From Flavobacterium geliluteum (GTDB taxonomy: Bacteria > Bacteroidota > Bacteroidia > Flavobacteriales > Flavobacteriaceae): 64,000 bases of DNA. Position numbers and translations under genes: made by a program. The stretch spans positions 39,675 to 103,674 of the forward strand of contig NZ_JAGFBV010000017.1 of assembly GCF_017948595.1 (NCBI RefSeq). Reading direction: 5' to 3'. Position 1 is the stretch's first letter, and every line of letters starts with the position of its first letter. This document shows, in pieces, positions 1 to 8,055 of this stretch. The notes beneath the pieces are model-generated. The model saw only the letters and a program-made list of their open reading frames with translations. It ran no database searches and was not told where the DNA came from.

Positions 1-2
1 GG

Positions 3-2120
3 CATTTTGGAAAAACGATTCATATTCAGGAGTTAAGAGATTTTAGCGAGACTACGAGAGAAGGCAGTAATTTGCTTTTTTTGAGTGAAGCCGCTGAGAA
101 AATTGGTTTTAGAACATTAGGCGTAAAATTAAGCCTCGAAAGACTCGAAGATGCACCCTTGCCATGTGTTCTGCACTGGAATAATGATCATTATGTGGTA
201 CTTTATAAAATAAAAAAAGGCATTTATTATATTTCTGATCCAGCTTTTGGATTAATTGAATACAATAAAAAAGAGTTCCTTAAATTCTGGATAGGAAATA
301 ATGCAGACGACACCACTCAGGAAGGAATTGCCTTGTTGATGGAAGCTACTCCAAAGTTTTTTCAGTCAGAATTTGATAAAGAAGACAACAAAGGATTAGG
401 TTTTGGCATGTTAGCGCAATATGTTTTACGGTACAAATCTTTTTTGGTGCAGTTGAGTATTGGCTTGTTAGCGAGTAGTTTGTTGCAGCTTATTTTTCCG
501 TTTCTAACCCAAAGCATTGTCGATGTTGGGATTCAAAATCAAAACATTCATTTTATATATTTAATTCTTTTTGCACAATTGTTTTTATTTGCTGGAAGAA
601 CAGGTTTAGAATTGATACGAAGCTGGATTTTATTGCATCTTTCTACCCGCATAAATATTTCGCTTATTTCAGATTTCTTTATTAAATTGATGAATTTGCC
701 CATCTCCTTTTTTGATGTTCGAATGACGGGTGATATCATGCAACGCATCAACGATCACCGCAGAATCGAACGTATTTTGACGACATCATCACTCAATGTT
801 TTGTTTTCTGTGATTAATATGGTGATTATGGGGGGCGTTTTGGCGTATTATAATATAAAGATATTTTTTGTGTTTTTTGCAGGGAGTCTCTTGTACTTTG
901 GTTGGATTATATTATTCCTCAAAAGAAGAGAAATTCTTGATTATAAGCGTTTTGCTGAGGTGTCAAGCGAGCAAAGTAAGGTGATGGAACTCATAAACGG
1001 CATGCAGGAAATCAAGTTGCACAACGCTGAGAAACAAAAACGTTGGGGTTGGGAGTATGTGCAGGCAAGATTGTTTAGAGTTTCTATAAAAGGATTGGTT
1101 TTAGAGCAAACACAAACGATAGGTTCCTCCGTGATCAACGAACTAAAGAATATTTTTATCATATTTTTATCGGCAAAATTGGTTATTGATGGCTCGATCA
1201 CACTCGGGATGATGTTGGCCATAAGTTCGATCGTGGGTAGTTTAAACGGTCCAATTACACAACTTATTGAGTTTGTCCGAGAGCTGCAAGATGCCAAAAT
1301 ATCTTTGGCGAGATTATCCGAAATTCATGATAAGGAAGACGAAACACAACAAGAAATGCATCAAACCAATGATGTTCCGTATAACGCTGATATTACGATA
1401 AAAAACCTTTCTTATCGTTATTTAGGATCTGATATTCCTGTTTTACAGGATTTAAATTTGAGGATACCCGCCAATAAAGTTACCGCAATAGTAGGTGTTA
1501 GCGGAAGCGGTAAAACTACTTTGATGAAATTGTTGCTCAAGTTTTATGAGCCCGAAAAAGGAGAAGTCAATATTGGTAACACCCAACTTAAAAATATTTC
1601 GCAAAAAGCATGGCGATCTAACATTGGAGCTGTCATGCAGGAAGGATTTATTTTTAGCGATACTATTGCAAACAATATTGCGATAGGGGTAGACAAAGTA
1701 GATAAAGAAAAGCTGGTATATGCTGCCGATGTCGCTAATATAAAAGAATACATAAGCGAATTGCCTCTTGGTTATAACACCAAAATTGGTTCTGAAGGTT
1801 TGGGGATGAGTACAGGGCAGAAGCAACGATTGTTAATTGCCAGAGCAGTTTATAAAAATCCGGAAATTTTGTTTTTTGATGAAGCAACATCGGCATTAGA
1901 TGCCAACAACGAGAAAGAAATCATGCGAAAATTAGATATTTTCTTTAAGGATAAAACCGTTATTGTAATAGCGCATCGATTGAGCACGGTAATGAATGCC
2001 GATCAAATTGTGGTTTTGGATAAGGGTAAAATTATCGAAATAGGAAGCCATAAGACATTGGTAGAAGAAAAAGGAAATTATTTTGAATTGGTTCGAAATC
2101 AATTACAATTAGGAAATTAA
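3..2120 (+). CDS. C39 peptidase-containing ABC exporter, 5'-truncated by window edge
   Basis: Exports a peptide or small protein and removes its double-glycine-type leader. The reading frame is open from base 3, and its first 23 codons continue the C39 peptidase fold, so the true start and the catalytic Cys lie left of the window. The TTG at 72 is an internal codon. The C39 His (motif NDHYVV) and Asp (ISDPAFG) are present. A membrane domain follows at about 420-1300. The nucleotide-binding domain has Walker A GVSGSGKTT (1494-1520), a Q-loop VMQEGF, a degenerate signature STGQKQR, Walker B ILFFDEA and a switch IAHRLS. The HlyD gene starts 2 bases after the stop, so the two form one type I secretion unit. 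An outer-membrane TolC partner and the peptide cargo are not in the window. The family assignment is firm; the substrate is unknown. Confidence 0.93.
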   Translation, partial: HFGKTIHIQELRDFSETTREGSNLLFLSEAAEKIGFRTLGVKLSLERLEDAPLPCVLHWNNDHYVVLYKIKKGIYYISDPAFGLIEYNKKEFLKFWIGNNADDTTQEGIALLMEATPKFFQSEFDKEDNKGLGFGMLAQYVLRYKSFLVQLSIGLLASSLLQLIFPFLTQSIVDVGIQNQNIHFIYLILFAQLFLFAGRTGLELIRSWILLHLSTRINISLISDFFIKLMNLPISFFDVRMTGDIMQRINDHRRIERILTTSSLNVLFSVINMVIMGGVLAYYNIKIFFVFFAGSLLYFGWIILFLKRREILDYKRFAEVSSEQSKVMELINGMQEIKLHNAEKQKRWGWEYVQARLFRVSIKGLVLEQTQTIGSSVINELKNIFIIFLSAKLVIDGSITLGMMLAISSIVGSLNGPITQLIEFVRELQDAKISLARLSEIHDKEDETQQEMHQTNDVPYNADITIKNLSYRYLGSDIPVLQDLNLRIPANKVTAIVGVSGSGKTTLMKLLLKFYEPEKGEVNIGNTQLKNISQKAWRSNIGAVMQEGFIFSDTIANNIAIGVDKVDKEKLVYAADVANIKEYISELPLGYNTKIGSEGLGMSTGQKQRLLIARAVYKNPEILFFDEATSALDANNEKEIMRKLDIFFKDKTVIVIAHRLSTVMNADQIVVLDKGKIIEIGSHKTLVEEKGNYFELVRNQLQLGN

Positions 2121-2122
2121 TT

Positions 2123-3415
2123 ATGATCGAAGACACTACATTTGAATTAAGAAGCGAAGAGGTACAGGATATTTTGACCAAAGTACCGCATTGGATGATC
2201 CGTTGGGGGTCTATCCTGATATTGGGTATCTTGCTGATGTTGTTTTTTATATCTTGGTTTGTAAAATATCCAGATGTGGTTACCGCCGAGATTATAATTA
2301 CAACCAACGTTCCTCCGGAGAAAATTGTAGCAAAAGTTTCGGGTAGAATTGAAGCCATTTTAGTCAAAAATAAAGCGGTGGTGTCTAAAAACACTACCTT
2401 GGCCATTATCGAAAATACAGCCAATTATAAAGATGTTTTTCTACTGAAAAGTATCATTGAAAAGTATAATATTAATGATCCTAAAGTCGGTTTTCCTTTT
2501 TTAGTATTAAAAAACACTCAGTTAGGTGAGATAGAAAGTGCTTATGCTGTTTTTCAAAAAGAGTATCAGGCACAGGAATTAAATCATAATTTACATCCTT
2601 TTGAAGTAGAAAGCAGGGCGCAAAGTTCTGAAAACATTCAGATAAAAGAACGCCTGGAGATTTTGCAGCAGCAAAAAATTATTAACGAAAGTGAATTGCA
2701 GCTGCAAAAAAATGAGGTGACACGATTTGAGACGTTGTTCAATAAAGGCATTATTTCAACTCAGGAAATGGAGGCAAAAAAGCTGAGTTACCTTCAGGCG
2801 CAAAAAAGTTACAAAAGTCTGCTGTCGTCTATTTCGCAACTAAAATCTTCTTTGATAGATAATACAAAATCTAGTCAGAATTTGCAAATAAACAGCACAA
2901 GAGAAGAGGTGAATTTAGGACGTAATATGACACAATCTTTCTACCAGCTTAAAAAAGTGATTAAGGATTGGGAGCTTAATTATACCTTACAATCATCAGT
3001 TAACGGAGTGGTTACTTTTTTGCAGGTCTGGAACGAAAATCAGACCATTAATGTTGGCGATAATGTTTTTTCTATTATTCCGGATGCCCGAAACGGTTTT
3101 GTCGGAAAAGTAAAAGCGCCAGCTTTGAATTCGGGGAAAATAAAATCGGGGCAAAAAGTAAACATACGATTGGCCAATTTTCCGGACAGAGAATTTGGTG
3201 TTTTAAAAGGTACAATTCAAAACATTGCTTTGGTTCCTGATGAAGAAGGTAATTTATTGATTGATGTAGCTTTGCCAAATGGTTTGAAAACTTCGTATAA
3301 AAAACAAATTGTTTTTCAGCAGGAAATGAAGGGCAGCGCAGAGATTGTTACAGAAGATTTACGATTAATAGAGCGAATTTTATACCAGTTCAAAAGTATT
3401 TTTGAACAGGTTTAA
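2123..3415 (+). CDS. HlyD-family membrane-fusion protein of the peptide exporter
   Basis: Periplasmic adaptor that would link the upstream C39 ABC exporter to an outer-membrane channel. The protein has 430 residues: a short cytoplasmic N-terminus, one membrane anchor at about residues 29-48, a split biotinyl-lipoyl-like domain (IVAKVSGRIEAILV near residue 70), a long predicted coiled-coil hairpin rich in Gln, Lys and Glu (about residues 150-270), then the second lipoyl half and a beta-barrel domain. Its start is 2 bases after the exporter stop, which implies translational coupling. The 3' end is 2 bases from the convergent trmN6 stop, leaving no room for a separate terminator. The family is clear; the transported peptide is not encoded nearby on the visible side. 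Confidence 0.9.
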   Translation: MIEDTTFELRSEEVQDILTKVPHWMIRWGSILILGILLMLFFISWFVKYPDVVTAEIIITTNVPPEKIVAKVSGRIEAILVKNKAVVSKNTTLAIIENTANYKDVFLLKSIIEKYNINDPKVGFPFLVLKNTQLGEIESAYAVFQKEYQAQELNHNLHPFEVESRAQSSENIQIKERLEILQQQKIINESELQLQKNEVTRFETLFNKGIISTQEMEAKKLSYLQAQKSYKSLLSSISQLKSSLIDNTKSSQNLQINSTREEVNLGRNMTQSFYQLKKVIKDWELNYTLQSSVNGVVTFLQVWNENQTINVGDNVFSIIPDARNGFVGKVKAPALNSGKIKSGQKVNIRLANFPDREFGVLKGTIQNIALVPDEEGNLLIDVALPNGLKTSYKKQIVFQQEMKGSAEIVTEDLRLIERILYQFKSIFEQV

Positions 3416-3417
3416 GG

Positions 3418-4125
3418 TTACATTTTCAGATAAAAATCTTTCGTTAGCTCAATATATTCGGGAGTATAAATGTGTCTTTCGGTTTCTATGGTCAGTTCGT
3501 CGATTTCAATTTCTTGAATGTCATCTCGGCCAAAAGCCAATAAACTGCGTTTGACAGGTGAAGTCAAATTTCCTTTTACACGAGTGATTTTTAAAGGATA
3601 TAATTCGAATTCTTTGGCTAATGCGATAAAGTTTTCTTCTTCTTTGAAGGGTAGAATTACGGCAAAAATTCCGTTTTCAGAAAGCAATAAATCAGCCGCT
3701 TCTACGAGCTCTTCAAAAGGCATTGCATCTTGAAAACGCGCCAAATCACGTTGTTCGTTTTCGGTTTTAAAATCTTCAGAATAAAAAGGCGGATTCGAAA
3801 CAATCAAGTCGTATTCGTCTTCTGGTTCGGCTATAAATTCATCTAAACCAGCATGAAAACAAAATAATCGGTCGCCCCAAGGTGAGTTTTCAAAATTTTC
3901 AACAGCTTGTTCGTAAGCTTCTTCATCGATTTCAAGCGCATCAATTTGTTCCGCATGCGTTCGCTGAGCCAGCATCAAAGCAATAATTCCAGTTCCTGCA
4001 CCAATATCCAAAACGCTAAAAGGCTGATGATGTACGGGAGCCCAGGCGCCCAATAAGACACCATCGGTACCCACTTTCATGGCACAGCGATCCTGATTAA
4101 CGATAAATTGCTTGAATTGAAACAC
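3418..4125 (-). CDS. trmN6: tRNA1(Val) (adenine(37)-N6)-methyltransferase
   Basis: Class I SAM-dependent methyltransferase of the TrmN6/YfiC family, which methylates N6 of A37 next to the anticodon of tRNA-Val. Visible motifs are the SAM-binding loop DIGAGTG (residues 40-46), an acidic strand-2 residue in ALEIDEEA, and the amino-methyltransferase motif NPPFY (111-115), typical of N6-adenine enzymes. The length of 235 aa is normal for the family. The N-terminus (MFQFKQF, then KVGTDGVLLGAW) matches the characteristic family start, so the ATG at 4125 is accepted. It is convergent with the HlyD gene and lies 81 bases downstream of rimM in the same direction. A general small-molecule methyltransferase is possible but unlikely given the KVGTDG motif. 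Confidence 0.88.
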   Translation of the reverse strand: MFQFKQFIVNQDRCAMKVGTDGVLLGAWAPVHHQPFSVLDIGAGTGIIALMLAQRTHAEQIDALEIDEEAYEQAVENFENSPWGDRLFCFHAGLDEFIAEPEDEYDLIVSNPPFYSEDFKTENEQRDLARFQDAMPFEELVEAADLLLSENGIFAVILPFKEEENFIALAKEFELYPLKITRVKGNLTSPVKRSLLAFGRDDIQEIEIDELTIETERHIYTPEYIELTKDFYLKM

Positions 4126-4206
4126 TAGATTTAAGATTTGAGATTAACGAGTGTTGATTTTTGATTTTCTTCGATTAAACAATTAACCGATTAAACAAAT
4201 CAACTT

Positions 4207-4731
4207 CTAAAGGTACATCTCCACCAATCCTTCCGGAAGGTTCATAATTACCTTTTTATTGTCTCGATCAATTTTTACCAAAAAATGGTCAATCATCGGG
4301 ATAAGCATTTCGACTTCACCATTCAAAACTTCAAAAAGAGGTTGAGCGGTAGTGTCGTTTACGGCAGCGATTTTTCCAAAAACGCCTAAACGCTGATCTT
4401 CTATTTCGAAACCAATAACTTCGTGGAAATAAAATTTGTTGCCGGAAAGTTTTGGCAACATATTAAGGGGGAGATAGATCGCGTTGCCCATAATAGCATC
4501 TGCATCTTCTTCGGTATTCATGTCTTCAAAACGAATTCTAAGAAAATCGTTTTTGTGTAAAGAACTTTTTTCAATAAAAAAAGGAACCAAGTGTTTGTTG
4601 CATTCAACAAACACTGATTCCAGATTTTCGTATAACTCAGGTTCGTCTGTGTCTAAATAAGCCAGAACTTCACCTTTGAAACTAAATTTTTTAGCGATTT
4701 TACCTAAATAAAAACATTCTTCTTTACGCAT
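4207..4731 (-). CDS. rimM: Ribosome maturation factor RimM
   Basis: Assists 30S subunit assembly by binding ribosomal protein S19 and helping the 16S rRNA head domain mature. The 174-aa protein has the two expected parts: an N-terminal beta-barrel (EECFYLGKIAKKFSFKGEV onward) and a C-terminal PRC barrel starting near residue 95 (FYFHEVIGFEI) with the ending LIPMIDHFLVKID. It lies 15 bases downstream of rpsP on the same strand, the widely conserved rpsP-rimM order. The usual trmD is not part of this cluster. Identification rests on domain order and neighbourhood and is secure. Confidence 0.95.
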   Translation of the reverse strand: MRKEECFYLGKIAKKFSFKGEVLAYLDTDEPELYENLESVFVECNKHLVPFFIEKSSLHKNDFLRIRFEDMNTEEDADAIMGNAIYLPLNMLPKLSGNKFYFHEVIGFEIEDQRLGVFGKIAAVNDTTAQPLFEVLNGEVEMLIPMIDHFLVKIDRDNKKVIMNLPEGLVEMYL

Positions 4732-4746
4732 TATCGCTGGCTAAAA

Positions 4747-5319
4747 TTATGCTTCAGTTGTTTCGTTATTTTCTTCAGCAGCAGGATCTTCTTCAGTAGC
4801 AGCTTCAGCTTCTACTTCAGTAACTTCTTCTTCAACTGCAGGATTTGCAGCAGCGATAGCATCAGCTTCAGCTTGAGCTGCAGCAGCTAAACGCTTAGCA
4901 TTAACTTCTTGTTCTGCTTTAAAAGCTTTAGATTTAGCATCAGCTTGCGCTTTTGATAAACCATCTTTTTTAGCGTCAACTTTTCCAGATTTAGCATCTA
5001 ACCAAGCAGCCAATTTAGCATCAGCTTGCTCTTGAGTCAAAGCACCTTTGCGGATACCTCCATCAAGGTGGTGTTTCAATAACGCACCTTTGTAAGAAAG
5101 GATTGCTCTAGCAGTATCAGTAGGTTGAGCACCATTGTGCAACCATTTTACAGCGCTATCGATATTCAATTCGATAGTAGCAGGGTTTGTGTTTGGATTG
5201 TAAGTACCGATTTTCTCTAAGTATTTACCATCTCTTTTTGAGCGTGCATCTGCAGCTACAACCCAGTAAAAAGGTTTTTGTTTTTTACCGTGTCTTTGTA
5301 ATCTAATTTTTACTGACAT
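4747..5319 (-). CDS. rpsP: 30S ribosomal protein S16 with long C-terminal extension
   Basis: Structural protein of the small ribosomal subunit. The first 80 or so residues are classic S16 (VKIRLQRHGKKQKPFYWVV, then GKYLEKIGTYNPN). The remaining 110 residues are an Ala/Lys/Glu-rich extension that ends in a strongly acidic stretch, so the protein reaches 190 aa against about 82 in E. coli. Long S16 tails are usual in Bacteroidota, so this is lineage-typical rather than a fusion. It is the first gene of the rpsP-rimM unit. A candidate -7 box (5369-5376 on the minus strand) and a leader hairpin (5339-5353) lie upstream. Confidence 0.96.
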   Translation of the reverse strand: MSVKIRLQRHGKKQKPFYWVVAADARSKRDGKYLEKIGTYNPNTNPATIELNIDSAVKWLHNGAQPTDTARAILSYKGALLKHHLDGGIRKGALTQEQADAKLAAWLDAKSGKVDAKKDGLSKAQADAKSKAFKAEQEVNAKRLAAAAQAEADAIAAANPAVEEEVTEVEAEAATEEDPAAEENNETTEA

Positions 5320-5338
5320 AATCGTATGATTAAATTTT

Positions 5339-5353
5339 GAGGTACTCGACCTC
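5339..5353 (-). promoter_or_regulatory. Small hairpin in the rpsP leader
   Basis: A perfect GAGGT-N5-ACCTC inverted repeat lies 19 bases upstream of the rpsP start and just downstream of the candidate -7 element, so it would be in the 5' leader RNA. It could be an autoregulatory or mRNA-stability element. No known ribosomal leader family is recognised. Confidence 0.35.
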
Positions 5354-5368
5354 TGTTAATTAAGGGCG

Positions 5369-5376
5369 CAAAGATA
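5369..5376 (-). promoter_or_regulatory. Candidate -7 promoter element for rpsP-rimM
   Basis: On the minus strand this reads TATCTTTG, an exact match to the Bacteroidota -7 box TAnnTTTG, 50 bases before the start codon. The nearest TTG for a -33 box lies 24 bases upstream (5401-5403), slightly longer than the usual 17-23. Confidence 0.5.
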
Positions 5377-5526
5377 TAATTTTTTTCTGAAATCTTCGTT
5401 CAAAACTGTATTAAAAATGCTGGACTTGTTTTTTTGCTGTATTTTTATAGTTTTTGACTCTCTTTTTTAATCATTTCTCTGGAATACAATACTTTTGCTT
5501 TACATTTTAAGTTAATTATTATTGGT

Positions 5527-6012
5527 ATGAAAAAATACTTGCTTTTGTTATCTCTAGTTATTTTGTCTTCTTCTTGCACAGAAGAGATAAAATTTAATAA
5601 TCCTGCTTTTCAAACTTTAAAAAATAATGTTTTTTGGAGAGCTCAGAATTATAATGCTTTTTCAAATGAGGACGGAGGATTGATTATCGTAGGTCAATTA
5701 GGCTACGAAAAAGTGACTTTGCGAAGCGCTTCTACAAATGAGAAGACTTATATGTTGGGACTCAATAATTTTTCTACTGCTTCTTATTCAAATTCGCTGC
5801 AAGGGCAACTTGCTGATTTTTCTACCGGAGTGAATAAAGGTAGCGGACAAATTGTAATAACAGAGTATAATAGCGAAGCCAATACGGTTTCGGGGACTTT
5901 TAGATTTAGTGCAATAAATGCTGATAATGAAGAGGTTGATCAACCCATGATTAATTTTACAGAAGGAGTTTTTTATAAAATTCCCTTAACTTTTAGTAGT
6001 TTAGAAAAGTAA
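5527..6012 (+). CDS. DUF6252-like lipoprotein
   Basis: Small secreted lipoprotein of unknown function. The N-terminus is a short hydrophobic signal followed by the lipobox LSSSC, so cleavage would leave a lipidated Cys near residue 17. The mature part (about 145 aa) resembles DUF6252-type proteins: a beta-rich sequence with repeated short strands, a TVSGTFRFSA segment and the closing INFTEGVFYKIPL. Such proteins are common in Flavobacteriia without assigned function. It stands alone, divergent from rpsP, with a TAnnTTTG match at 5490-5497 (TACTTTTG) about 30 bases upstream. The lipoprotein call is strong; the DUF label is from memory of the family pattern. Confidence 0.75.
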   Translation: MKKYLLLLSLVILSSSCTEEIKFNNPAFQTLKNNVFWRAQNYNAFSNEDGGLIIVGQLGYEKVTLRSASTNEKTYMLGLNNFSTASYSNSLQGQLADFSTGVNKGSGQIVITEYNSEANTVSGTFRFSAINADNEEVDQPMINFTEGVFYKIPLTFSSLEK

Positions 6013-6114
6013 TAATTTCATTTATTAGGGGCTGATTTTAGAGGATTCTCATTTTTTTAATCAAAATAAAAACATAAATAAGCTAATATATAGTAGATTA
6101 GAGAAAAATAAGAT

Positions 6115-6122
6115 TACATTTG
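6115..6122 (+). promoter_or_regulatory. Candidate -7 element for the RRM gene
   Basis: TACATTTG matches TAnnTTTG exactly, 24 bases before the RRM start codon. No TTG is present at the expected -33 spacing. Confidence 0.4.
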
Positions 6123-6146
6123 CTATATTATTATAAATAAGTACAT

Positions 6147-6506
6147 ATGAACATTTTTGTTGGAAGCCTTCCATTCAGTATTGAGGAAGCAGATTTAAGA
6201 GAGTCTTTCGAGGCTTATGGAGCAGTTGATTCAGTTAAGATCATTACTGATAAATTTACTGGAAGAAGTAAAGGATTTGGTTTTGTTGAAATGACAAACG
6301 ATGATGAAGCTCAAAAAGCAATCGACGAATTGAACGGAGCTACTGTTCAAGGACGCGCAATTGTGGTTAATAAATCTGAACCGAAACCAGAAGGTGAAAG
6401 AAGAAGCTTTAACAATAACAGCCGTGGTGGAGATTCACGCGGAGGTTATGGTGGAGGAAACAACCGTGGTGGAAATGACCGTGGTGGTAACAGAGGAGGA
6501 TATTAA
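6147..6506 (+). CDS. Glycine-rich RRM RNA-binding protein
   Basis: Single RNA-recognition-motif protein with a flexible RGG-like tail. RNP2 (NIFVGSL, residues 2-8) and RNP1 (KGFGFVEM, about residues 45-52) are intact with the expected aromatic residues. The domain occupies residues 1-78, and the last 40 residues are Gly, Arg and Asn (repeated RGG and GGN units). Proteins of this design occur in Bacteroidota and cyanobacteria and bind single-stranded RNA; in cyanobacteria they are often cold-responsive. That they substitute for cold-shock chaperones here is inference. It is monocistronic, with a strong terminator 21 bases after the stop. Confidence 0.92.
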   Translation: MNIFVGSLPFSIEEADLRESFEAYGAVDSVKIITDKFTGRSKGFGFVEMTNDDEAQKAIDELNGATVQGRAIVVNKSEPKPEGERRSFNNNSRGGDSRGGYGGGNNRGGNDRGGNRGGY

Positions 6507-6527
6507 TATTTTTTTCTAAATATATAA

Positions 6528-6557
6528 AAGGGATCAACGAAAGTTGATCCCTTTTTT
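6528..6557. terminator. Rho-independent terminator after the RRM gene
   Basis: An 11-bp perfect stem with a GAAA tetraloop is followed by a T-run. It lies between the RRM gene and the convergent small membrane protein, and may act in both directions. Confidence 0.88.
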
Positions 6558-6565
6558 TATGATAA

Positions 6566-6769
6566 TTATTTCTGTGTAGTTTTTTTCGAATAAATATTAG
6601 CACCAAAAAGAATAGCTGAAAATACAAAAGGCATTACTGGCGAAACTTGATAGAAAAGATGTACGCCGGATTTAAAACCTTCAGTTAGAATATTATTTAT
6701 GCCTAAGCCAATAAAAAAGAGGCAAAGCACAAAAAGTAAAAATTGTATTTTTAAATTTATTTTTATCAT
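6566..6769 (-). CDS. Small two-helix membrane protein, unknown function
   Basis: A 67-residue hydrophobic protein with two likely membrane helices (about residues 7-26 and 43-60), joined by a loop with GFKSG, and a basic C-terminus (YSKKTTQK). An ATG eight codons further upstream (6793) is open, but it falls inside a perfect 17-bp inverted repeat (6780-6825). I therefore prefer the ATG at 6769, which starts with a normal basic N-terminus (MIKINLK). It is convergent with the RRM gene and co-directional with leuB. No family is recognised. The membrane pattern supports a real gene, but length and lack of motifs leave doubt. Confidence 0.55.
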   Translation of the reverse strand: MIKINLKIQFLLFVLCLFFIGLGINNILTEGFKSGVHLFYQVSPVMPFVFSAILFGANIYSKKTTQK

Positions 6770-6779
6770 AATATGAATT

Positions 6780-6825
6780 GTTTCAGGTTTCAAGTTCCAC
6801 GTTCCAACAACTTGAAACCTGAAAC
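6780..6825. repeat. Perfect 17-bp inverted repeat between leuB and the small membrane gene
   Basis: Arms 6780-6796 and 6809-6825 are exact reverse complements around a 12-base loop. The arms are made of the word TTTCAGGTTTCAAG. The element lies 10 bases downstream of the leuB stop and could form a stable hairpin at the end of the leucine operon transcript. Confidence 0.85.
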
Positions 6826-6834
6826 AAAATTAAA

Positions 6835-7896
6835 CTATAAATTCGCTACCAGCCAGTCTCCAACTTCGCTGGTTTTGTAGGCTTTTGTTCCTTTTGTAGC
6901 TAAATCTTCTGTAACAATGCCTTGTTCAAGCGATTTATTAACGACTGCTCTAATGGCTTCAGCCTCGTCTTTTAAACCAAAAGCATCTTCAAACATCATC
7001 GCAGCTGATAAAATGGTTGCCAAAGGATTTGCGATATTCAATCCTGTTGCTTGCGGGTACGACCCGTGTATTGGCTCGTATAATGAAGTATGTTCTCCCA
7101 CAGAAGCAGAAGGCATTAAACCCATAGAACCTGAAATTACGGAAGCTTCATCTGTTAAAATATCTCCGAATAAATTCTCAGTGATCAATACGTCATAAGA
7201 GTTGGGCCATTGAACCAAGCGCATGGCTACAGCATCTACAAATTCATAGGAAACTGTAACTTCAGGATAATCTTTTTCCATGGCCTGAACAGTTTCTCTC
7301 CATAAACGTGAAGTCTCTAAAACATTGGCTTTATCAACACAACATAGTTTTTTGCTGCGTGTCATGGCTAATTCGAAACCTTTTTTTGCCAGACGTTGTA
7401 CTTCGGCTCTGGTGTATACACAATTATCAAAAGCAGTTTCTCCGCCGTCTTTTCTGCCTTTTTCTCCAAAGTAAATTCCGCCTGTTAATTCTCTTAAGAA
7501 AACCAAATCAGTTCCTTCGATTCTTTCTCTTTTTAAAGGAGAATTATCAATTAAAGAAGGAAAAGTAAAAGTTGGACGTACGTTGGCAAACAAACCTAAC
7601 TTTTTGCGCATTAACAATAATCCTTGTTCAGGACGCACGGGTGCGCTAGGATCATTATCGTATTTTGGATGTCCGATTGCTCCAAACAAAACGGCATCTG
7701 CTTTCATGCATATTTCGTGGGTTTCATCGGGATAAGGAACTCCAACGGCATCAATAGCACATGCTCCTGTAAGAGCGGGTGTCCACGTTATTTCGTGGTT
7801 GAATTTTTTTGCAATAGCATCAGATACTTTTACAGCTTCATTTATTACCTCAGGACCAATTCCGTCTCCTGCTAAAAGGGCTATGTTAAATTTCAT
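6835..7896 (-). CDS. leuB: 3-isopropylmalate dehydrogenase
   Basis: NAD-dependent oxidative decarboxylation of 3-isopropylmalate to 2-oxoisocaproate, the third step specific to leucine synthesis. The 353-aa length and motifs fit LeuB: N-terminal GDGIGPEV, the substrate-binding Arg cluster (RPEQGLL, RELTGGIYFG), the catalytic Tyr/Lys region (DKANVLETSRLW), the metal-binding Asp residues in ENLFGDILTDEA and the NAD site HGSYPQATG. It is the last gene of the leftward leu operon, separated from the synthase gene by 159 bases that contain an imperfect palindrome. Confidence 0.97.
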   Translation of the reverse strand: MKFNIALLAGDGIGPEVINEAVKVSDAIAKKFNHEITWTPALTGACAIDAVGVPYPDETHEICMKADAVLFGAIGHPKYDNDPSAPVRPEQGLLLMRKKLGLFANVRPTFTFPSLIDNSPLKRERIEGTDLVFLRELTGGIYFGEKGRKDGGETAFDNCVYTRAEVQRLAKKGFELAMTRSKKLCCVDKANVLETSRLWRETVQAMEKDYPEVTVSYEFVDAVAMRLVQWPNSYDVLITENLFGDILTDEASVISGSMGLMPSASVGEHTSLYEPIHGSYPQATGLNIANPLATILSAAMMFEDAFGLKDEAEAIRAVVNKSLEQGIVTEDLATKGTKAYKTSEVGDWLVANL

Positions 7897-7913
7897 TGTT
7901 TATTTTTTAAAAA

Positions 7914-8055
7914 GGTTCTAAGATTCTGAGTTGCTAAGATTCTAAGATTTTTATTCTTAATTGGCTTAGTTTTATTTTTTTAAAGGTTTTTAATTACTAT
8001 GATAGTAAGCGCAAAGAAAAATCTTATCAACTTAGAATCTTAGTAACTTAGCGCC
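7914..8055. repeat. Imperfect long palindrome between leuB and the synthase gene
   Basis: The left part repeats the word CTAAGATTCT (twice within 7914-7951) and the right part carries its reverse complement AGAATCTTAG with neighbouring TAACTTAG words. The RNA could fold into a long imperfect hairpin. There is no coding potential. It is one of several word-based palindromes in intergenic gaps of this window. Confidence 0.6.

Noticed and set aside
72..74. TTG as the start codon of the ABC exporter
   Set aside because: The frame continues upstream to base 3 with sequence fitting the C39 peptidase domain, so this TTG is internal.
6406..6506. Tandem GGTGGA-like repeats at the end of the RRM gene
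   Set aside because: They encode the normal glycine-rich tail of this protein class and are not a CRISPR or mobile repeat.
7308..7568. 86-codon rightward frame inside leuB
   Set aside because: Entirely antisense to an intact leuB; Leu/Phe/Arg-rich shadow translation.
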